In this document: piece by piece, positions 12,351 through 26,475 of the stretch | Numbering within the stretch: position 1 is the first letter of the stretch | Layout: every line of letters starts with the position of its first letter | Origin: Hydractinia symbiolongicarpus | Lineage: Eukaryota; Cnidaria; Hydrozoa; Anthoathecata; Hydractiniidae | Assembly (NCBI RefSeq): GCF_029227915.1 | Contig: NC_079886.1 | Location: 3,286,001-3,350,000 of the forward strand | Direction of reading: 5' to 3' | Length of the DNA stretch: 64,000 bases | The notes under the pieces: generated by a model | The model's input: the letters and a program-made list of their open reading frames with translations, nothing else | The model's database searches: none | What the model was told of the DNA's origin: nothing | Position numbers and translations under genes: made by a program

Positions 12351-15300
12351 GCATGATTGACGGAACTCAGCGATTAAACTGGGCGCTGTGGTAGCGCTTC
12401 ATTTAAAAATGTAGATATATAAGTCATTTTTTAATGCGGGACCAATCCTAGCCGTTATCGCACGCTGAAGAAATACAGACAGTTTCAAAAACTACATTTA
12501 GTTGACTTTCTATCGGTATCAGTCCGTTTCTGTTACTACGGTTGCGTCACATATTCGTACCAACATGTATTAAGCGATATTTCTCTGATATTACTAGGTT
12601 GCATCGCTTTTAACAGTGAAACGATTGACTGTGGGACTTAATTGAACTGATTTGGACTGTGAGCTTACAAATGTGATGAATGAGACAATTGGACTCCATG
12701 AAATAACATTCTTCTTAAATTGGCATGATTGCCGGAACTCAGCGATTACACTGGGCGCTGTGGAAGCGCTTCATATAAAAATGTAGGTATGTAAGTCATT
12801 TTTTACTGTGGGACCAATCCTAGCCGTTATCGCACGCTGAAGAAATTGAGACAGTTTCAAAAACTACATTTCTTTGACTTTCTAACGGTGTCAGCCCGTT
12901 TGAGTTATAACAGATGGGTCACATTTTTGTACCAACATGTATTTAGCGATATTTTTCTGATATTACTAGGTTGCATCGCTTTTAACACTGAAACAATTGA
13001 CTGTGGGACTGAATTGAACTCATTTTGGACTGTGACCTAACAAATGTGATGAATGAGACAATTGGACTCCAAGAAATAACAATGTTCTGAATTTGACATG
13101 ATTGCTAGAACTCAGCGATTACACTGGGCGCTGTGGTAGTGCTTCATTTAAATTTGTAGATAAATAACTCATTTTTTACTGTAGGACCAATCCAAGCCGT
13201 TATCGCACGCTGAAGAAATAGAAACAGTTTCAAAAACTATATTTCATTGACTTTCTAACGGTATCAGTCCTTTTCAGTTACATCGGTTGCGTCACATATT
13301 CGTACCAACATGTATTTAGAGATATTTTTCTAATATTACTAGGTTGCATCGTTTTTAACACTGAAACGATTGACTGTGGGACTTAATTGAACTGATTTTT
13401 GACTGTGAGCTTACAAATGTGATGAATGAGACAATTGGACTCCATGCAATAACATTCTTCTTAAATTGGCATGACTGACGGAAGTCAGCGATTAAACTGG
13501 GCGCTGTGGTAGCGCTTCATTTAAAAATGTAGATATATAAGTCATTTTTTAATGTGGGACCAATCCTAGCCGTTATCGCACGCTGAAGAAATACAGACAG
13601 TTTCAAAAACTACCTTTAGTTGACTTTCTATCGGTATCAGTCCGTTTCTGTTACTACGGTTGGGTCACATATTCGTACCAACATGTATTTAGCGATATTT
13701 CTCTGATATTACTAGGTTGCATCGCTTTTAACAGTGAAACGATTGACTGCAGGACTTAATTGAACTAATTTTGGACTTTAACTTTATAAATGTGATAATT
13801 GAGACAATTGGACTCCAAGAAATAACAATGTTCTGAATATGACATGATTGCTAGAACTCAGCGATTACACTGGGCGCTGTGGTAGCGCTTCATTTAAAAA
13901 TGCACATAAATAAGTCATTTTTTACTGTAGGACCAATCCTAGCCGTTATCGCACGCTGAAGAAATTGAGACAGTTTCAAAAACTACATTTCATTGACTTT
14001 CTAACGGTATCAGTCCGTTTCTGTTACAACGGTTGCGTCACATATTCGTACCAACATGTGTTTAGTGATATTTTTCTGATATTACTAGGTTGTATCGCTT
14101 TTAACAGTGAAACGATTGACTGTGGGGCTTAATTGAACTGATTTTGGACTTTAACTTTATAAGTGTGATAATTGAGACAATTGGACTCCAAGAAATAACA
14201 ATGTTCTGAATTTGAAATGATTGCTAGAACACAGCAATTACACTGGGCGTTGTGGTAGCGCTTCATTTAAAAATGCAGATAAATAAGTCATTTTTTACTG
14301 TATAACCAATCCTAGCCGTTATCGCACGCTGAAGAAATAGAGACAGTTTCAATAACTACATTTTGTTGACTTTCTAACGGCATCAGTACGCTTCAGTTAC
14401 AACGGTTGCGTCACTTATTCGTACCAACATTTATTTAGCGATATTTTTCTGATATTACTAGGTTGCATCGCTTTTAACAGTGAAACGATTGACTGTGGGA
14501 CTTACTTGAACTGATTTTGGACTTTAACTTTATAAATGTGATAATTGAAACAATTGGACTCCATGCAATCGCATTCTTCTTAAAATGGCATGATTGACGG
14601 AACTCAGCGAGTACACTGGGCGCTGTGGTAGTGCTTCATTTAAAAATGTGGATATGTAAGTCATTTTTTACTGTGGGACCAATCCTAGCCGTCATCGCAC
14701 GCTGAAGAAATACAGACAGTTTCAAAAACTACATTTAGTTGACTTTCTAACGGTATCAGTCCGTTTCAGTTACAACGGTTGCGTCACAAATTCGTACCAA
14801 CAAATATTTATCGATATTTTTCTGATATTACTAGGTTGCCTCGCCTAAAACAGTGAAACGATTGACTATGGGACTTAATTGAACTGATTTCGGACTGTGA
14901 GCTTACAAATGTGATGAATGAGACAATTGGACTCCATGCAATAACATTCTTCTTAAATTGGCATGATTGACGGAACTCAGCGATTAAACTGGGCGCTGTG
15001 GTAGCGCTTCATTTAAAAATGTAGATATATAAGTCATTTTTTGATGTGGGACCAATCCTAGCCGTTATCACACGCTGAAGAAATACAGACAGTTTCAAAA
15101 ACTACATTTAGTTGACTTTCTATCGGTATCAGTCCGTTTCTGTTACTACCGTTGCGTCACATATTCGTACCAACATGTATTAAGCGATATTTCTCTGATA
15201 TTACTAGGTTGCATCGCTTTTAACAGTGAAACGATTGACTGTGGGGCTTAATTGAACTGATTTTGGACTTTAACTTTATAAGTGTGATAATTGAGACAAT

Positions 15301-15779
15301 TGGACTCCAAGAAATAACAATGTTCTGAATTTGAAATGATTGCTAGAACACAGCAATTACACTGGGCGTTGTGGTAGCGCTTCATTTAAAAATGCAGATA
15401 AATAAGTCATTTTTTACTGTATAACCAATCCTAGCCGTTATCGCACGCTGAAGAAATAGAGACAGTTTCAATAACTACATTTCGTTGACTTTTTAACGGT
15501 ATCAGTCCGCTTCAGTTACAACGGTTGCGTCACTTATTCGTACCAACATTTATTTAGCGATATTTTTCTGATATTACTAGGTTGCATCGCTTTTAACAGT
15601 AAAACGATTGACTGTGGGACTTACTTGAACTGATTTTGGACTTTAACTTTATAAATGTGATAATTGAAACAATTGGACTCCATGCAATCGCATTCTTCTT
15701 AAAATGGCATGATTGACGGAACTCAGCGAGTACACTGGGCGCTGTGGTAGTGCTTCATTTAAAAATGTGGATATGTAAG

Positions 15780-17010
15780 TCATTTTTTACTGTGGGTCCA
15801 ATCCTACCCGTTATCGCACACTGAAGAAATTGAGACAGTTTCAAAAACTACATTTCATTGACTTTCTAACGGTATCAGTCCGTTTCAGTTACAACGGTTG
15901 CGTCACATATTCGTACCAACATATATTTATCGATACTTTTCTGATATTACTAGGTTGCCTCGCCTTAAACAGTGAAACGATTGACTGTGGGACTCAATTA
16001 AACTGATTTTGGACTTTAACTTTATAAGTGTGATAATTGAGACAATTGGACAACCAGAAATAACAATGTTCTGAATTTGAAATGATTGCTAGAACTCAGC
16101 GATTACTCTGGCCGCTGTGGTAGCGCTTCATTTAAAAATACAGATAAATAAGTCATTTTTACTGTAGGACCAATCCTAGCTGTTATCGCACGCTGAAGAA
16201 ATAGAGACAGTTTCAAAAACTACATTTCATTGACTTTCTAACGGTATCAGTCCGTTTCAGTTACAACGGTTGCGTCACATATTCGTACCAACATATATTT
16301 ATCGATATTTTTTTGATATTACTAGGTTGCCTCGCCTTAAACAGTGAAACGATTGACTGTGGGTCTTAATTGAACTGATTTTGGACTGTGAGCTTACAAA
16401 TGTGATGAATGAGACAATTGGATTCCATGAAATAACATTCTTCTTAAATTGGCATGATTGCCGGAACTCAGCGATTAAAATGAGCGCTGTGGTAGCGCTT
16501 TATTTAAAAATGTAGATAAATAACTCATTTTTTACTGTACGACAAATCCTAGCCGTTATCGCACGCTGAAGAAATTGAGACAGTTTCAAAAACTACATTT
16601 CATTGACTTTCTAACGGTATCAGTCCGTTTCAGTTACAACAGTTGCGTCAAATATTCGTACCAACATGGTATTTAGCGATATTTTTTTGATATTACTAGG
16701 TTGCATCGCTTTTAACAGTGAAACGATTGATTGTAGGACTTACTTGAACTGATTTTGGACTTTAACTTTATAAATGTGATAATTGAAACAATTGGACTCC
16801 ATGAAATAACATTCTTCTTAAATTAGCATGATTGACGGAACTCAGCAAATACACTGGGCGCTGTGGTAGCGCTTCATTTAAAAATGTTGATATGTAAGTC
16901 ATTTTTTACTGTGGGACCAATCCTACCCGTTATCGCACGCTGAAGAAATTGAGACAGTTTCAAAAACTACATTTCATTGACTTTCTAACGGGGTCAGCCC
17001 GTTTGAGTTA
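15780..17010. repeat. Satellite block duplicated eight monomers away (18765-19995)
   Basis: Shared rare states include TGGGTCCAATCCTACCC with CGCACACTGAAG, GGACAACCAGAAATAAC, TCTGGCCGCTG, TGTACGAC and ATTGATTGTAGG. The offset is about 2985 bp, that is 8 monomers plus 1 bp. Similar GTCCAATCCTACCC units recur at 42,305 and 43,795 in the right arm, 1490 bp (4 monomers) apart. Confidence 0.75.
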
Positions 17011-20000
17011 TGACAGTTGGATCACATTTTTGTACCAACATATATTTATCGATATTTTTCTGATATTACTAGGTTGCCTTGCCTTAAACAGTGAAACGAT
17101 TGACTGTGGGTCTTAATTGAACTGATTTTGGACTGTGAGCTTACAAATGTGATGAATGAGACAATTGGATTCCATGAAATAACATTCTTCTTAAATTGGC
17201 ATGATTGTCGGAACTCAGCGAATAAAATGAGCGCTGTGGTAGCGCTTTATTTAAAAATGTAGATAAATAACTCATTTTTTACTGTAGGACCAATCCTAGC
17301 CGTTATCGCACGCTGAAGAAATTGAGACAGTTTCAAAAACTACATTTCATTGACTTTCTAACGGTATCAGTCCGTTTCAGTTACAACAGTTGCGTCAAAT
17401 ATTCGTACCAACATGATATTTAGCGATGTTTTTCTGATATTACTAGGTTGCATCGCTTTTAACAGTGAAACGATTGACTGCAGGACTTACTTGAACTGAT
17501 TTTGGACTTTAACTTTATAAATATTATAATTGAAACAATTGGACTCCATGCAATAACATTCTTCTTAAATTGGCATGATTGACGGAACTCAGCGATTACA
17601 CTGGGCGCTGTGGTAGCGCTTCATTTAAAAATGTAGATATGTAAGTCATTTTTTTGTGTGGGGACAATCCTAGCCGTTATCGCACGCTGAAGAAATTGTG
17701 ACAGTTAAAAAACTACATTTCATTGACTTTCTAACGGTATCAGTTCGTTTCAGTTACAACTGTTGCGTCACATATTCGTACCAACATGTATTTAGCGATA
17801 TTTTTCTGATATTACTAGGTTGTATCGCTTTTAACAGTGAAACGATTGACTGTGGGACTTAATTGAACTGATTTTGGACTGTGAGCTTACAAATGTGATG
17901 AATGAGACAATTGGATTCCATGAAATAACATTCTTCTTAAATTGGCATGATTGCCGGAACTCAACGATTAAAATGAGCGCTGTGGTAGCGCTTTATTTAA
18001 AAATGTAGATAAATAACTCATTTTTTACTGTAGGACCAATCCTAGCCGTTATCGCACGCTGAAGAAATTGAGACAGTTTCAAAAACTACATTTCATTGAC
18101 TTTCTAACGGTATCAGTTCGTTTCTGTTACAACAGTTGCGTCAAATATTCGTACCAACATGGTATTTAGCGATATTTTTCTGATATTACTAGGTTGCATT
18201 GCTTTTAACAGTGAAACGATTGACTGTAGGACTTACTTGAACTGATTTTGGTCTTTAACTTTATAAATGTGATAATTGAAACAATTGGACTCCATGAAAT
18301 AACATTCTTCTTAAATTAGCATGATTGACGGAACTCAGCAATTACACTGGGCGCTGTGGTAGCGCTTCATTTAAAAATGTTGATATGTAAGTCATTTTTT
18401 ACTGTGAGACCAATCCTACCCGTTATCGCACGCTGAAGAAATTGAGACAGTTTCAAAAACTACATTTCTTTGACTTTCTAACGGTGTCAGCCCGTTTGAG
18501 TTACAACAGTTGGGTCACATTTTCGTACCAACATGTATTTAGCGATAATTTTCTGATATTACTAGGTTGCATCGCTTTTAACAGTGAAACGATTGACTGT
18601 GGGATTTAATTGAACTGATTTTGGACTGTGACCTTACAAATGTGATGTATGAGACAATTGGACTACATGAATTACCATTCTTCTTAAATTGGCATGATTG
18701 ACGGAACTCAGCGATTACACTGGGCGCTGTGGTACCGCTTCATTTAATAATTTAGATAAATAAGTCACTTTTTACTGTGGGTCCAATCCTACCCGTTATC
18801 GCACACTGAAGAAATTGAGACAGTTTCAAAAACTACATTTCATTGACTTTCTAACGGTATCAGTCCGTTTCAGTTACAACGGTTGCGTCACATATTCGTA
18901 CCAACATATATTTATCGATACTTTTCTGATATTACTAGGTTGCCTCGCCTTAAACAGTGAAACGATTGACTGTGGCACTCAATTAAACTGATTTTGGACT
19001 TTAACTTTATAAGTGTGATAATTGAGACAATTGGACAACCAGAAATAACAATGTTCTGAATTTGAAATGATTGCTAGAACTCAGCGATTACTCTGGCCGC
19101 TGTGGTAGCGCTTCATTTAAAAATGCAGATAAATAAGTCATTTTTACTGTAGGACCAATCCTAGCTGTTATCGCACGCTGAAGAAATAGAGACAGTTTCA
19201 AAAACTACATTTCATTGACTTTCTAACGGTATCAGTCCGTTTCAGTTACAACGGTTGCGTCACATATTCGTACCAACATATATTTATCGATATTTTTTTG
19301 ATATTACTAGGTTGCCTCGCCTTAAACAGTGAAACGATTGACTGTGGGTCTTAATTGAACTGATTTTGGACTGTGAGCTTACAAATGTGATGAATGAGAC
19401 AATTGGATTCCATGAAATAACATTCTTCTTAAATTGGCATGATTGCCGGAACTCAGCGATTAAAATGAGCGCTGTGGTAGCGCTTTATTTAAAAATGTAG
19501 ATAAATAACTCATTTTTTACTGTACGACCAATCCTAGCCGTTATCGCACGCTGAAGAAATTGAGAAAGTTTCAAAAACTACATTTCATTGACTTTCTAAC
19601 GGTATCAGTCCGTTTCAGTTACAACAGTTGCGTCAAATATTCGTACCAACATGGTATTTAGCGATATTTTTTTGATATTACTAGGTTGCATCGCTTTTAA
19701 CAGTGAAACGATTGATTGTAGGACTTACTTGAACTGATTTTGGACTTTAACTTTATAAATGTGATAATTGAAACAATTGGACTCCATGAAATAACATTCT
19801 TCTTAAATTAGCATGATTGACGGAACTCAGCAAATACACTGGGCGCTGTGGTAGCGCTTCATTTAAAAATGTTGATATGTAAGTCATTTTTTACTGTGGG
19901 ACCAATCCTACCCGTTATCGCACGCTGAAGAAATTGAGACAGTTTCAAAAACTACATTTCATTGACTTTCTAAGGGTGTCAGCCCGTTTGAGTTATGACA

Positions 20001-23000
20001 GTTGGATCACATTTTTGTACCAACATGTATTTAGCGATATTTTTCTGATATTACTAGGTTGCATCGCTTTTAACAGTGAAACGATTGACTGCAGGACTTA
20101 ATAGAACTAATTTTGGACTTTAACTTTATAAATGTGATAATTGAGACAATTGGACTCCAAGAAATAACAATGTTCTGAATTTGACATGATTGCCAGAACT
20201 CAGCGATTACACTGGGCGCTGTGATAGCGCTTCATTTAAAAATGCACATAAATAAGTCATTTTTTACTGTAGGACCAATCCTAGCCGTTATCGCACGCTG
20301 AAGAAATTGAGACAGTTTCAAAAACTACATTTCATTGACTTTCTAACGGTATCAGTCCGTTTCTGTTACAACGGTTGCGTCACATATTCGTACCAACATG
20401 TGTTTAGTGATATTTTTCTGATATTACTAGGTTGTATCGCTTTTAACAGTGAAACGATTGACTGTGGCGCTTAATTGAACAGATTTTGGACTTTAACTTT
20501 ATAAGTGTGATAATTGAGACAATTGGACTCCAAGAAATAACAATGTTCTGAAATTGAAATGATTGCTAGAACACAGCAATTACACTGGGCGTTGTGGTAG
20601 CGCTTCATTTAAAAATGCAGATAAAAAAGTCATTTTTTACTGTATAACCAATCCTAGCAGTTATCGCACGCTGAAGAAATAGAGACAGTTTCAATAACTA
20701 CATTTCGTTGACTTTCTAACGGTATCAGTCCGCTTCAGTTACAACGGTTGCGTCACTTATTCGTACCAACATTTAATTAGCGATATTTTTCTGATATTAC
20801 TAGGTTGCCTCGCCTTAAACAGTGAAACAATTGACTGTGGGTCTTAATTGAATTGATTTTGGACTGTGAGCTTACAAATGGGATGAATGAGACAATTGGA
20901 TTCCATGAAATAACATTTTTCTTAAATTTGCATGATTGCCGGAACTCAGCGATTAAAATGAGCGTTGTGGTAGCGCTTTATTTAAAAATGTAGATAAATA
21001 ACTCATTTTTTACTGTAGGACCAACCCTAGCCGTTATCGCACGCTGAAGAAATTGAGACAGTTTCAAAAACTACATTTCATTGACTTTCTAACGGTGTCA
21101 GCCCGTTTGAGTTATGACAGTTGGATCACATTTTTGTACCAACATGTATTTAGCGATATTTTTCTGATATTACTAGGTTGCATCGCTTTTAACAGTGAAA
21201 CGATTGACTGCAGCACTTAATTGAACTAATTTTGGACTTTAACTTTATAAATGTGATGATTGAGACAATTGGACTCCAAGAAATAACAATGTTCTGAATT
21301 TGACATGATTGCTAGAACTCAGCGATTACACTTGGCGCTGTGGTAGCGCTTCATTTAAAAATGCAGATAAATAAGTCATTTTTTACTGTAGGACCAATCC
21401 TAGCTGTTATCGCACGCTGAAGAAATAGAGACAGTTTCAAAAACTACATTTCATTTCCTTTCTAACGGTATCAGTCCGTTTCAGTTACAACGGTTGCGTC
21501 ACATATTCGTACCAACATGTATTTAGCGATATTTTTCTGATATTACTAGGTTGTATCGCTTTTAACAGTGAAACAATTGACTGTGGGACTTAATTGAACT
21601 GATTTTGGACTTTAACTTTATAAGTGTGATAATTGAGACAATTGGACTCAAAGAAATAACATTGTTCTAAATTTGACATGATTGCTAGAACTCAGCGATT
21701 ACACTGGGCGCTGTTGTAGCGCTTCATTTAAAAATGCAGATAAATAAGTCATTTTTTACTGTAGGACCAAACCTAGCTGTTATCGCACGCTGAAGAAATA
21801 GAGACAGTTCCAAAAACTACATTTCATTGACTATCTAACGGTATCAGTCCGTTTCTGTTACAACGGTTGTGTCACATATTCATACCAACATGTATTTAGC
21901 GATGTTTTTCTGATATTACTAGGTTGCATCGCTTTTAACAGTGAAACGATTGACTGCAGGACTTACTTGAACTGATTTTGGACTTTAACTTTATAAATAT
22001 TATAATTGAAACAATTGGACTCCATGCAATAACATTCTTCTTTAATTGGCATGATTGACAAAACTCAGCGATTACACTGGGCGCTGTGGTAGCGCTTCAT
22101 TTAAAAATGTAGATATGTAAGTCATTTTTTTGTGTGGGGACAATCCTAGCCGTTATCGCACGCTGAAGAAATTGTGACAGTTAAAAAACTACATTTCATT
22201 GACTTTCTAACGGTATCAGTCCGTTTCTGTTACTACGGTTGCGTCACATATTCGTACCAACATGTATTTAGCGATATTTCTCTGATATTACTAGGTTGCA
22301 TCGCTTTTAACAGTGAAACGGTTGACTGCAGGACTTAATTGAACTGATTTTGGACTTTAACTTTATAAATGTGATAGTTGAAACCATTGGACTCCATGAA
22401 ATAACATTCTTCTTAAATTAGCATGATTGACTGAACTCAGCGATTACACTGGGCGCTGTGGTAGCGCTTCATTTAAAAATGCACATAAATAAGTCATTTT
22501 TTACTGTAGGACCAATCCTAGCCGTTTTCGCACGCTGAAGAAATTGAGACAGTTTCAAAAACTACATTTCATTGACTTTCTAACGGTATCAGTCCGTTTC
22601 TGTTACAACGGTTGCGTCACATATTCGTACCAACATGTGTTTAGTGATATTTTTCTGATATTACTAGGTTGTATTGCGTTTAACAGTGAAACGATTGACT
22701 GTGGGGCTTAATTGAACTGATTTTGGACTTTAACTTTATAAGTGTGATAATTGAGACAATTGCACTCCATGAAATAACATTCTCCTTAAATTGGCATGAT
22801 TGCCGGTACTCAGCGATTACACTGGGCGCTGTGGTAGCGCTTCATTTAAAGGTGTAGATATATTAGTCATTTTTTACTGTGGGACCAATCTTAGCCGTTA
22901 TCCCACGCTGAAGAAATAGAGACAGTTTCAAAAACCTCATTTCATTGACTTTCTAACGGTATCAGTCCGTTTCTGTTACAACGATTGCGTCACATATTCG

Positions 23001-25189
23001 TACCAACATGTGTTTAGCGATAGTTTTCTGATATTACTAGGTTGTATCGCTTTTAGCAGTGAAACGATTGACTGTGGGACTTAATTGAAGTGATTTTGGA
23101 CTTTAACTTTATAAGTGTGATAATTAAGACAATTGAACTCCAAGAAATAACAGTGTTCTGAATTTGACATGATTGCTAGAACTCAGCGATTACACTTGGC
23201 TCTGTGGTAGCGCTTCATTTAAAAATGCAGATAAATAAGTAATTTTTTACTGTAGGACCAATCCTAGCTGTTATCGCACGCTGAAGAAATAGAGACAGTT
23301 TCAAAAACTACATTTCATTTCCTTTCTAACGGTATCAGTCCATTTCAGTTACAACGGTTGCGTCACATATTCGTACCAACATGTATTTAGAGATATTTTT
23401 CTGATATTACTAGGTTGTATCGCTTTTAACAGTGAAACGATTGACTGTGGGACTTAATTGAACTGATTTTGAACTTTAACTTTATAAGTGTGATAATTGA
23501 GACAATTGGACTCAAAGAAATAACAATGTTCGAAATTTGACATGATTGCTAGAACTCAGCGATTACACTGGGCGCTGTTGTAGCGCTTCATTTAACAATG
23601 CAAATAAATAAGTCATTTTTTACTGTAGGACCAATCCTAGCTGTTATCGCACGCTGAAGAAATAGAGACAGTTTCAAAAACTACATTTCATTGACTATCT
23701 AACGGTATCAGTCCGTTTCTGTTACAACGGTTGCGTCACATATTCGTACCAACATGTGTTTAGCGATATTTTTCTGATATTACTAGGTTGTATCGCCTTT
23801 AACAGTGAAACGATTGACTGTGGGACTTAATTGAACTGATTCTGGACTTTAACTTTATAAATATGATAATTGGGACAATTGGACTCCATGCAATAACATT
23901 CTTCTTAAATTGGAATGATTGACGGAACTTAGCGATTACACTGGGCGCTGTGGTAGCGCTTTATTTAAAAATGTAGATATATAAGTCATTTTTTACTGTG
24001 GGACCAATTCTAGCCGTTATCGCACGCTGAAGAATTATAGACAGTTTCAAAAACTACATTTCGTTGACTTTCAATCGGTATCAGTCCGTTTCTGTTACTA
24101 CGGTTGCGTCACATATTCGTACCAACATGTATTAAGCGATATTTCTCTGATATTACTAGGTTGCATCGCTTTTAACAGTGAAACGATTGACTGCAGGACT
24201 TACTTGAACTGATTTTGGACTTTAACTTTATAAATATTATAATTGAAACAATTGGACTCCATGCAATAACATTCTTCTTAAATTGGCATGATTGACGGAA
24301 CTCAGCGATTACACTGGGCGCTGTGGTAGCGCTTCATTTAAAAATGTAGATATGTAAGTCATTTTTTTGTGTGGGGACAATCCTAGCCGTTATCGCACGC
24401 TGAAGAAATTGTGACAGTTAAAAAACTACATTTCATTGACTTTCTAACGGTATCAGTTCGTTTCAGTTACAACGGTTGCGTCACATATTCGTACCAACAT
24501 GTATTTAGCGATATTTTTCTAATATTACTTGGTTGTATCGCTTTTAACAGTGAAACGATTGACTGTGGGACTTAATTGAACTGATTTTGGACTTTAACTT
24601 TATAAGTGTGATAATTGAGACAATTGGCCTCCAAGAAATAACAATGTTCTGAATTTGACATGATTGCTAGAACTCAGCGATTACACTGGGGGCTGTGATA
24701 GCGCTTCATTTAAAAATGCAGATAAATTAGTCATTTTTTACTTTAGGACCAATCCTAGCTGTTATCGTACGCTGAAGAAAAGGAGACAGTTCCAAAAACT
24801 ACATTTCATTGACTTTCTAACGGTATCAGTCCGTTTCAGTTACAACGGTTGCGTCACAAATTCGTACCAACATATATTTATCGATATTTTTCTAATATTA
24901 CTAGGTTGCCTCGCCTTAAACAGTGAAACGATTGACTATGGGACTTAATTGAACTGATTTTGGACTCTGAGCTTACAAATGTGATGAATGCGACAATTGG
25001 ACTCCATGCAATAACATTCTTCTTAAATTGGCATGATTGACGGAACTCAGCGATTACACTGGGCGCTGTGGTAGCGCTTTATTTAAAAATGTAGATATAT
25101 AAGTCATTTTTTACTGTGGGACCAATTCTAGCCGTTATCGCACGCTGAAGAAATATAGACAGTTTCAAAAACTACATTTCGTTGACTTT

Positions 25190-25191
25190 CA
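25190..25191. other. Target-site duplication CA, left
   Basis: CA immediately precedes the left inverted repeat. It is the same dinucleotide that follows the right inverted repeat at 35303-35304, and only one CA is present in empty-site monomers. Confidence 0.75.
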
Positions 25192-25215
25192 CTCGTCGAC
25201 GTTAAGGCGCGTTCT
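25192..25215 (+). repeat. Left terminal inverted repeat
   Basis: Starts CTCGTCGA. It matches the reverse complement of 35279-35302 at 19 of the first 24 positions (1-8, 11-17, 20, 22-24). The outer bases contain the palindrome CGTCGACG on this side only. Confidence 0.8.
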
Positions 25216-26409
25216 TGCGGCTCCTCGTTATTTTAACTCGCTTAATTTTATTTACGGCTTTGGCGAGTAATATTCTAACGCGCTATCTGGTCCGCAGATT
25301 TAATTAATTACAAAGTAGCGTGGCACGCCACCATTATTACATTGATTTCATTTGGGTTCTTTATATACTTGTCCTGATTTGTTTTGTGTCAAGTTTGGTT
25401 GGAGAAAGAATTGTTAGAAGAAAGAAGGCTAACAAGTGTAAGTTTTTTTTCACTCCAATACGGTGCTATATTGTCAGGAACAAAATTATATTCATAATAT
25501 AATAAACTTTTGGAGATTTCTAGCCGCTTTAGCTAGCTATACTCCACTCCTGCCCCACCAAGAATGGTTAAAAATAGAAGAGTTTATCTAAGAATTTTTA
25601 TGTTGTTATTCGAACTCTTTTCACAAAAATATTCTTGTTTTTTCTTGTTTTTTCTAAATCATACTCTACCAAAACCAAAATCTCTAGCTATACTAACTAA
25701 AACTGCTTACCAAAGGTAGCTAATGTTAAAAAAATTATAAAATTTTTGCCTTTCGTACACTAAAAAATTATATATTGACTAACTCTGTAAGCCACATAGC
25801 AATGTGTTTTTATGTATATATATATATATATATATATCAAATTGAGATACTTATTTAGTCAAAATATCCATAAATACATTTAGGAACTAAATTAAATTTA
25901 GAAAATATTTTAAATATTTATATAACGATAATCGTATATGATAACCATAACTGTATAAAATAACTAATAACTGTAGAAACTTAAACTAATCTGAACTACA
26001 TTCACATTTAACTAGCTTAAAAGTTTATAATACAGCCTTTTTAACAAAAGTTTTTTCTCATTTTCTTCCTTAATTTAACTGTTGTTTATGTATGGGAGCA
26101 TGTGATCGCAAAACAAAATATAAATTTCAGTCGTTAAACAAGTTTGCCAACGTGAAATCAATTAAATTACAAAATCTGTAATACTTCTCAACTTTTCCAA
26201 ATCACTACAGTTTATCGAAAACGTTTTCCCTATATTTTCAAATGTTAATGTTTTACTAAAAACTATTAACATTAACATTAAACTATTATTAAAGTATACT
26301 TTATAATATAAAAACTTCTGTTTACAACACTTTCAGTTCAAATTTGACTTTAACCTTATTGTAAAATCAAAAAAGCTCTTTTTTTAAAGCTTTAAAATAA
26401 CGTAAGACC
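25216..26409. other. Left subterminal non-coding region of the transposon
   Basis: AT-rich, with no convincing exon. It contains a subterminal inverted repeat ACTCGC (25236-25241) / GCGAGT (25263-25268), a TTAACTCG (25233-25240) whose inverse CGAGTTAA lies at 35221-35228 near the other end, and a (TA)n run at 25815-25837. Subterminal repeats of this sort could bind transposase, but that is inference. The short frame at 25320-25502 is hydrophobic and AT-driven and I do not call it. Confidence 0.5.
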
Positions 26410-26415
26410 TTTATT
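26410..26415 (-). terminator. Poly(A) signal AATAAA of the transposase gene
   Basis: Reads AATAAA on the minus strand, 60 bp beyond the TAA stop at 26476-26478 and in the context CAATAAAGG. The spacing is right for cleavage and polyadenylation of the nine-exon transcript. Confidence 0.6.
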
Positions 26416-26475
26416 GTTTCTTTGTATTTTTTTGTCTCTTCGTCTTTTTCCGGGACTAATTTTACACTGTGTTTG

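Larger units (their letters stand above)
1..25191. repeat. 373-bp satellite array, left arm (about 67 monomers)
   Basis: Head-to-tail repeats of a 373-bp AT-rich monomer, all in the same orientation. The anchor ACTAGGTTG recurs at 288, 661, 1034, 1407, 1780, 2153 and onward with exact 373-bp spacing; 288 to 24903 is 66 monomers within 3 bp. Each monomer contains the landmarks TTAATTGAAC, GCGCTGTGGTAGCGC, TCGCACGCTGAAGAA and GTACCAACAT. Subtypes differ by substitutions and rare 1-bp indels, for example units with TTTTTTTGTGTGGGG instead of TTTTTTACTGTGGGA. I see no gene, RNA or insertion inside this arm. A centromeric or pericentromeric location is inferred only from array size and homogeneity. 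Confidence 0.97.

Noticed and set aside
1-25191. CRISPR array or other bacterial repeat system
   Set aside because: The repeats are contiguous 373-bp units without spacers, and the island has spliced genes and SINE/LINE remains, so the DNA is eukaryotic.
25320-25502. 60-residue hydrophobic frame
   Set aside because: Isolated, AT-driven composition, no splice or promoter context and no recognisable family.
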